64,000 bases of DNA from Siphonodentalium dalli (taxonomy: Eukaryota > Mollusca > Scaphopoda > Gadilida > Siphonodentaliidae), in assembly GCA_032622095.1 (NCBI GenBank), contig CP136064.1, forward strand, positions 50,414,073 through 50,478,072. Reading direction: 5' to 3'. A program made the translations under genes and the position numbers. This document shows positions 63,993-64,000 of the stretch, in pieces; the stretch's first letter is position 1; each line of letters begins with the position of its first letter. A model generated the notes under the pieces. That model had not been told where the DNA came from. It saw only the letters and a list, made by a program, of their open reading frames with translations, and searched no databases.

Positions 63993-64000
63993 GGCTTCTT

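Larger units (their letters stand above)
47690..64000 (-). mobile_element. Decayed non-LTR retrotransposon (LINE), interrupted by a Polinton
   Basis: The - strand carries ORF1 (at least 63992 to 61934) and ORF2 (61946 to 61354, then 50537 to 47690). The 10.8-kb Polinton sits between the two ORF2 halves. The 5' end lies right of the window. Both ORFs contain several frameshifts and in-frame stops, so the element is dead. The clade is not assigned; the PHD fingers in ORF1 with an apurinic-type endonuclease are compatible with CR1/Jockey-group elements. Confidence 0.9.

Overview
The window is animal genomic DNA, most likely from a marine invertebrate and plausibly a lophotrochozoan such as a mollusc. 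The lineage is inferred from repeat style and is not proven. It holds one intron-rich host gene embedded in very dense mobile DNA, and a virus-like Polinton/Maverick element sitting inside an older LINE.

Region 1 (1-33.7 kb). Nine exons on the + strand (5257-33665) encode the C-terminal 332 residues of a ZC3H15/DFRP1 orthologue, a CCCH zinc-finger partner of the DRG1 GTPase. All splice phases agree and the last exon carries the stop. The first roughly 95 residues lie left of the window. The introns are packed with non-autonomous DNA transposons: a tandem duplication (1-4339) whose breakpoint lies inside a hAT element, a second hAT-like element (14.4-16.0 kb), foldback MITEs built from a shared hairpin module, a MITE family with 8-bp target duplications and CAAGCCTTG ends, TTAA-bounded elements, mariner-type palindromes with TA ends, and a roughly 165-bp satellite. 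There is also an orphan THAP-domain fragment at 11.6 kb.

Region 2 (33.7-47.6 kb). I see no host gene. The interval holds more copies of the same MITE families, a perfect 311-bp tandem duplication, several long families that open with a C/G-rich or other hairpin followed by GTCCGTCC-type sequence, a tRNA-derived SINE and small LINE remnants. A Penelope-like remnant lies in the last ZC3H15 intron.

Region 3 (47.69-64.0 kb). A decayed non-LTR retrotransposon runs on the - strand. ORF1 has two PHD-type fingers and a coiled coil. ORF2 has an EEP endonuclease, a reverse transcriptase and a C-terminal zinc knuckle. Its endonuclease is split by a 10,816-bp Polinton at 50538-61353, flanked by a perfect 6-bp target duplication (AACGTG) and bounded by inverted repeats of about 458 and 382 bp. 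The Polinton encodes, all on the - strand, a packaging ATPase, small basic proteins, a chromodomain integrase (frameshifted), a membrane protein, a minor capsid protein, a pVI/pX-like protein, the major capsid protein and an adenain-type protease. Its DNA polymerase B is reduced to a C-terminal remnant. The virion-building set is therefore largely open while the replication and integration genes are broken.

The most novel signals are: (i) perfect palindromes at the Polinton tips; (ii) an approximately 85-bp conserved block with CRE-like sites upstream of two Polinton start codons, a candidate promoter pair; (iii) the internally deleted polymerase; and (iv) the modular foldback MITEs.
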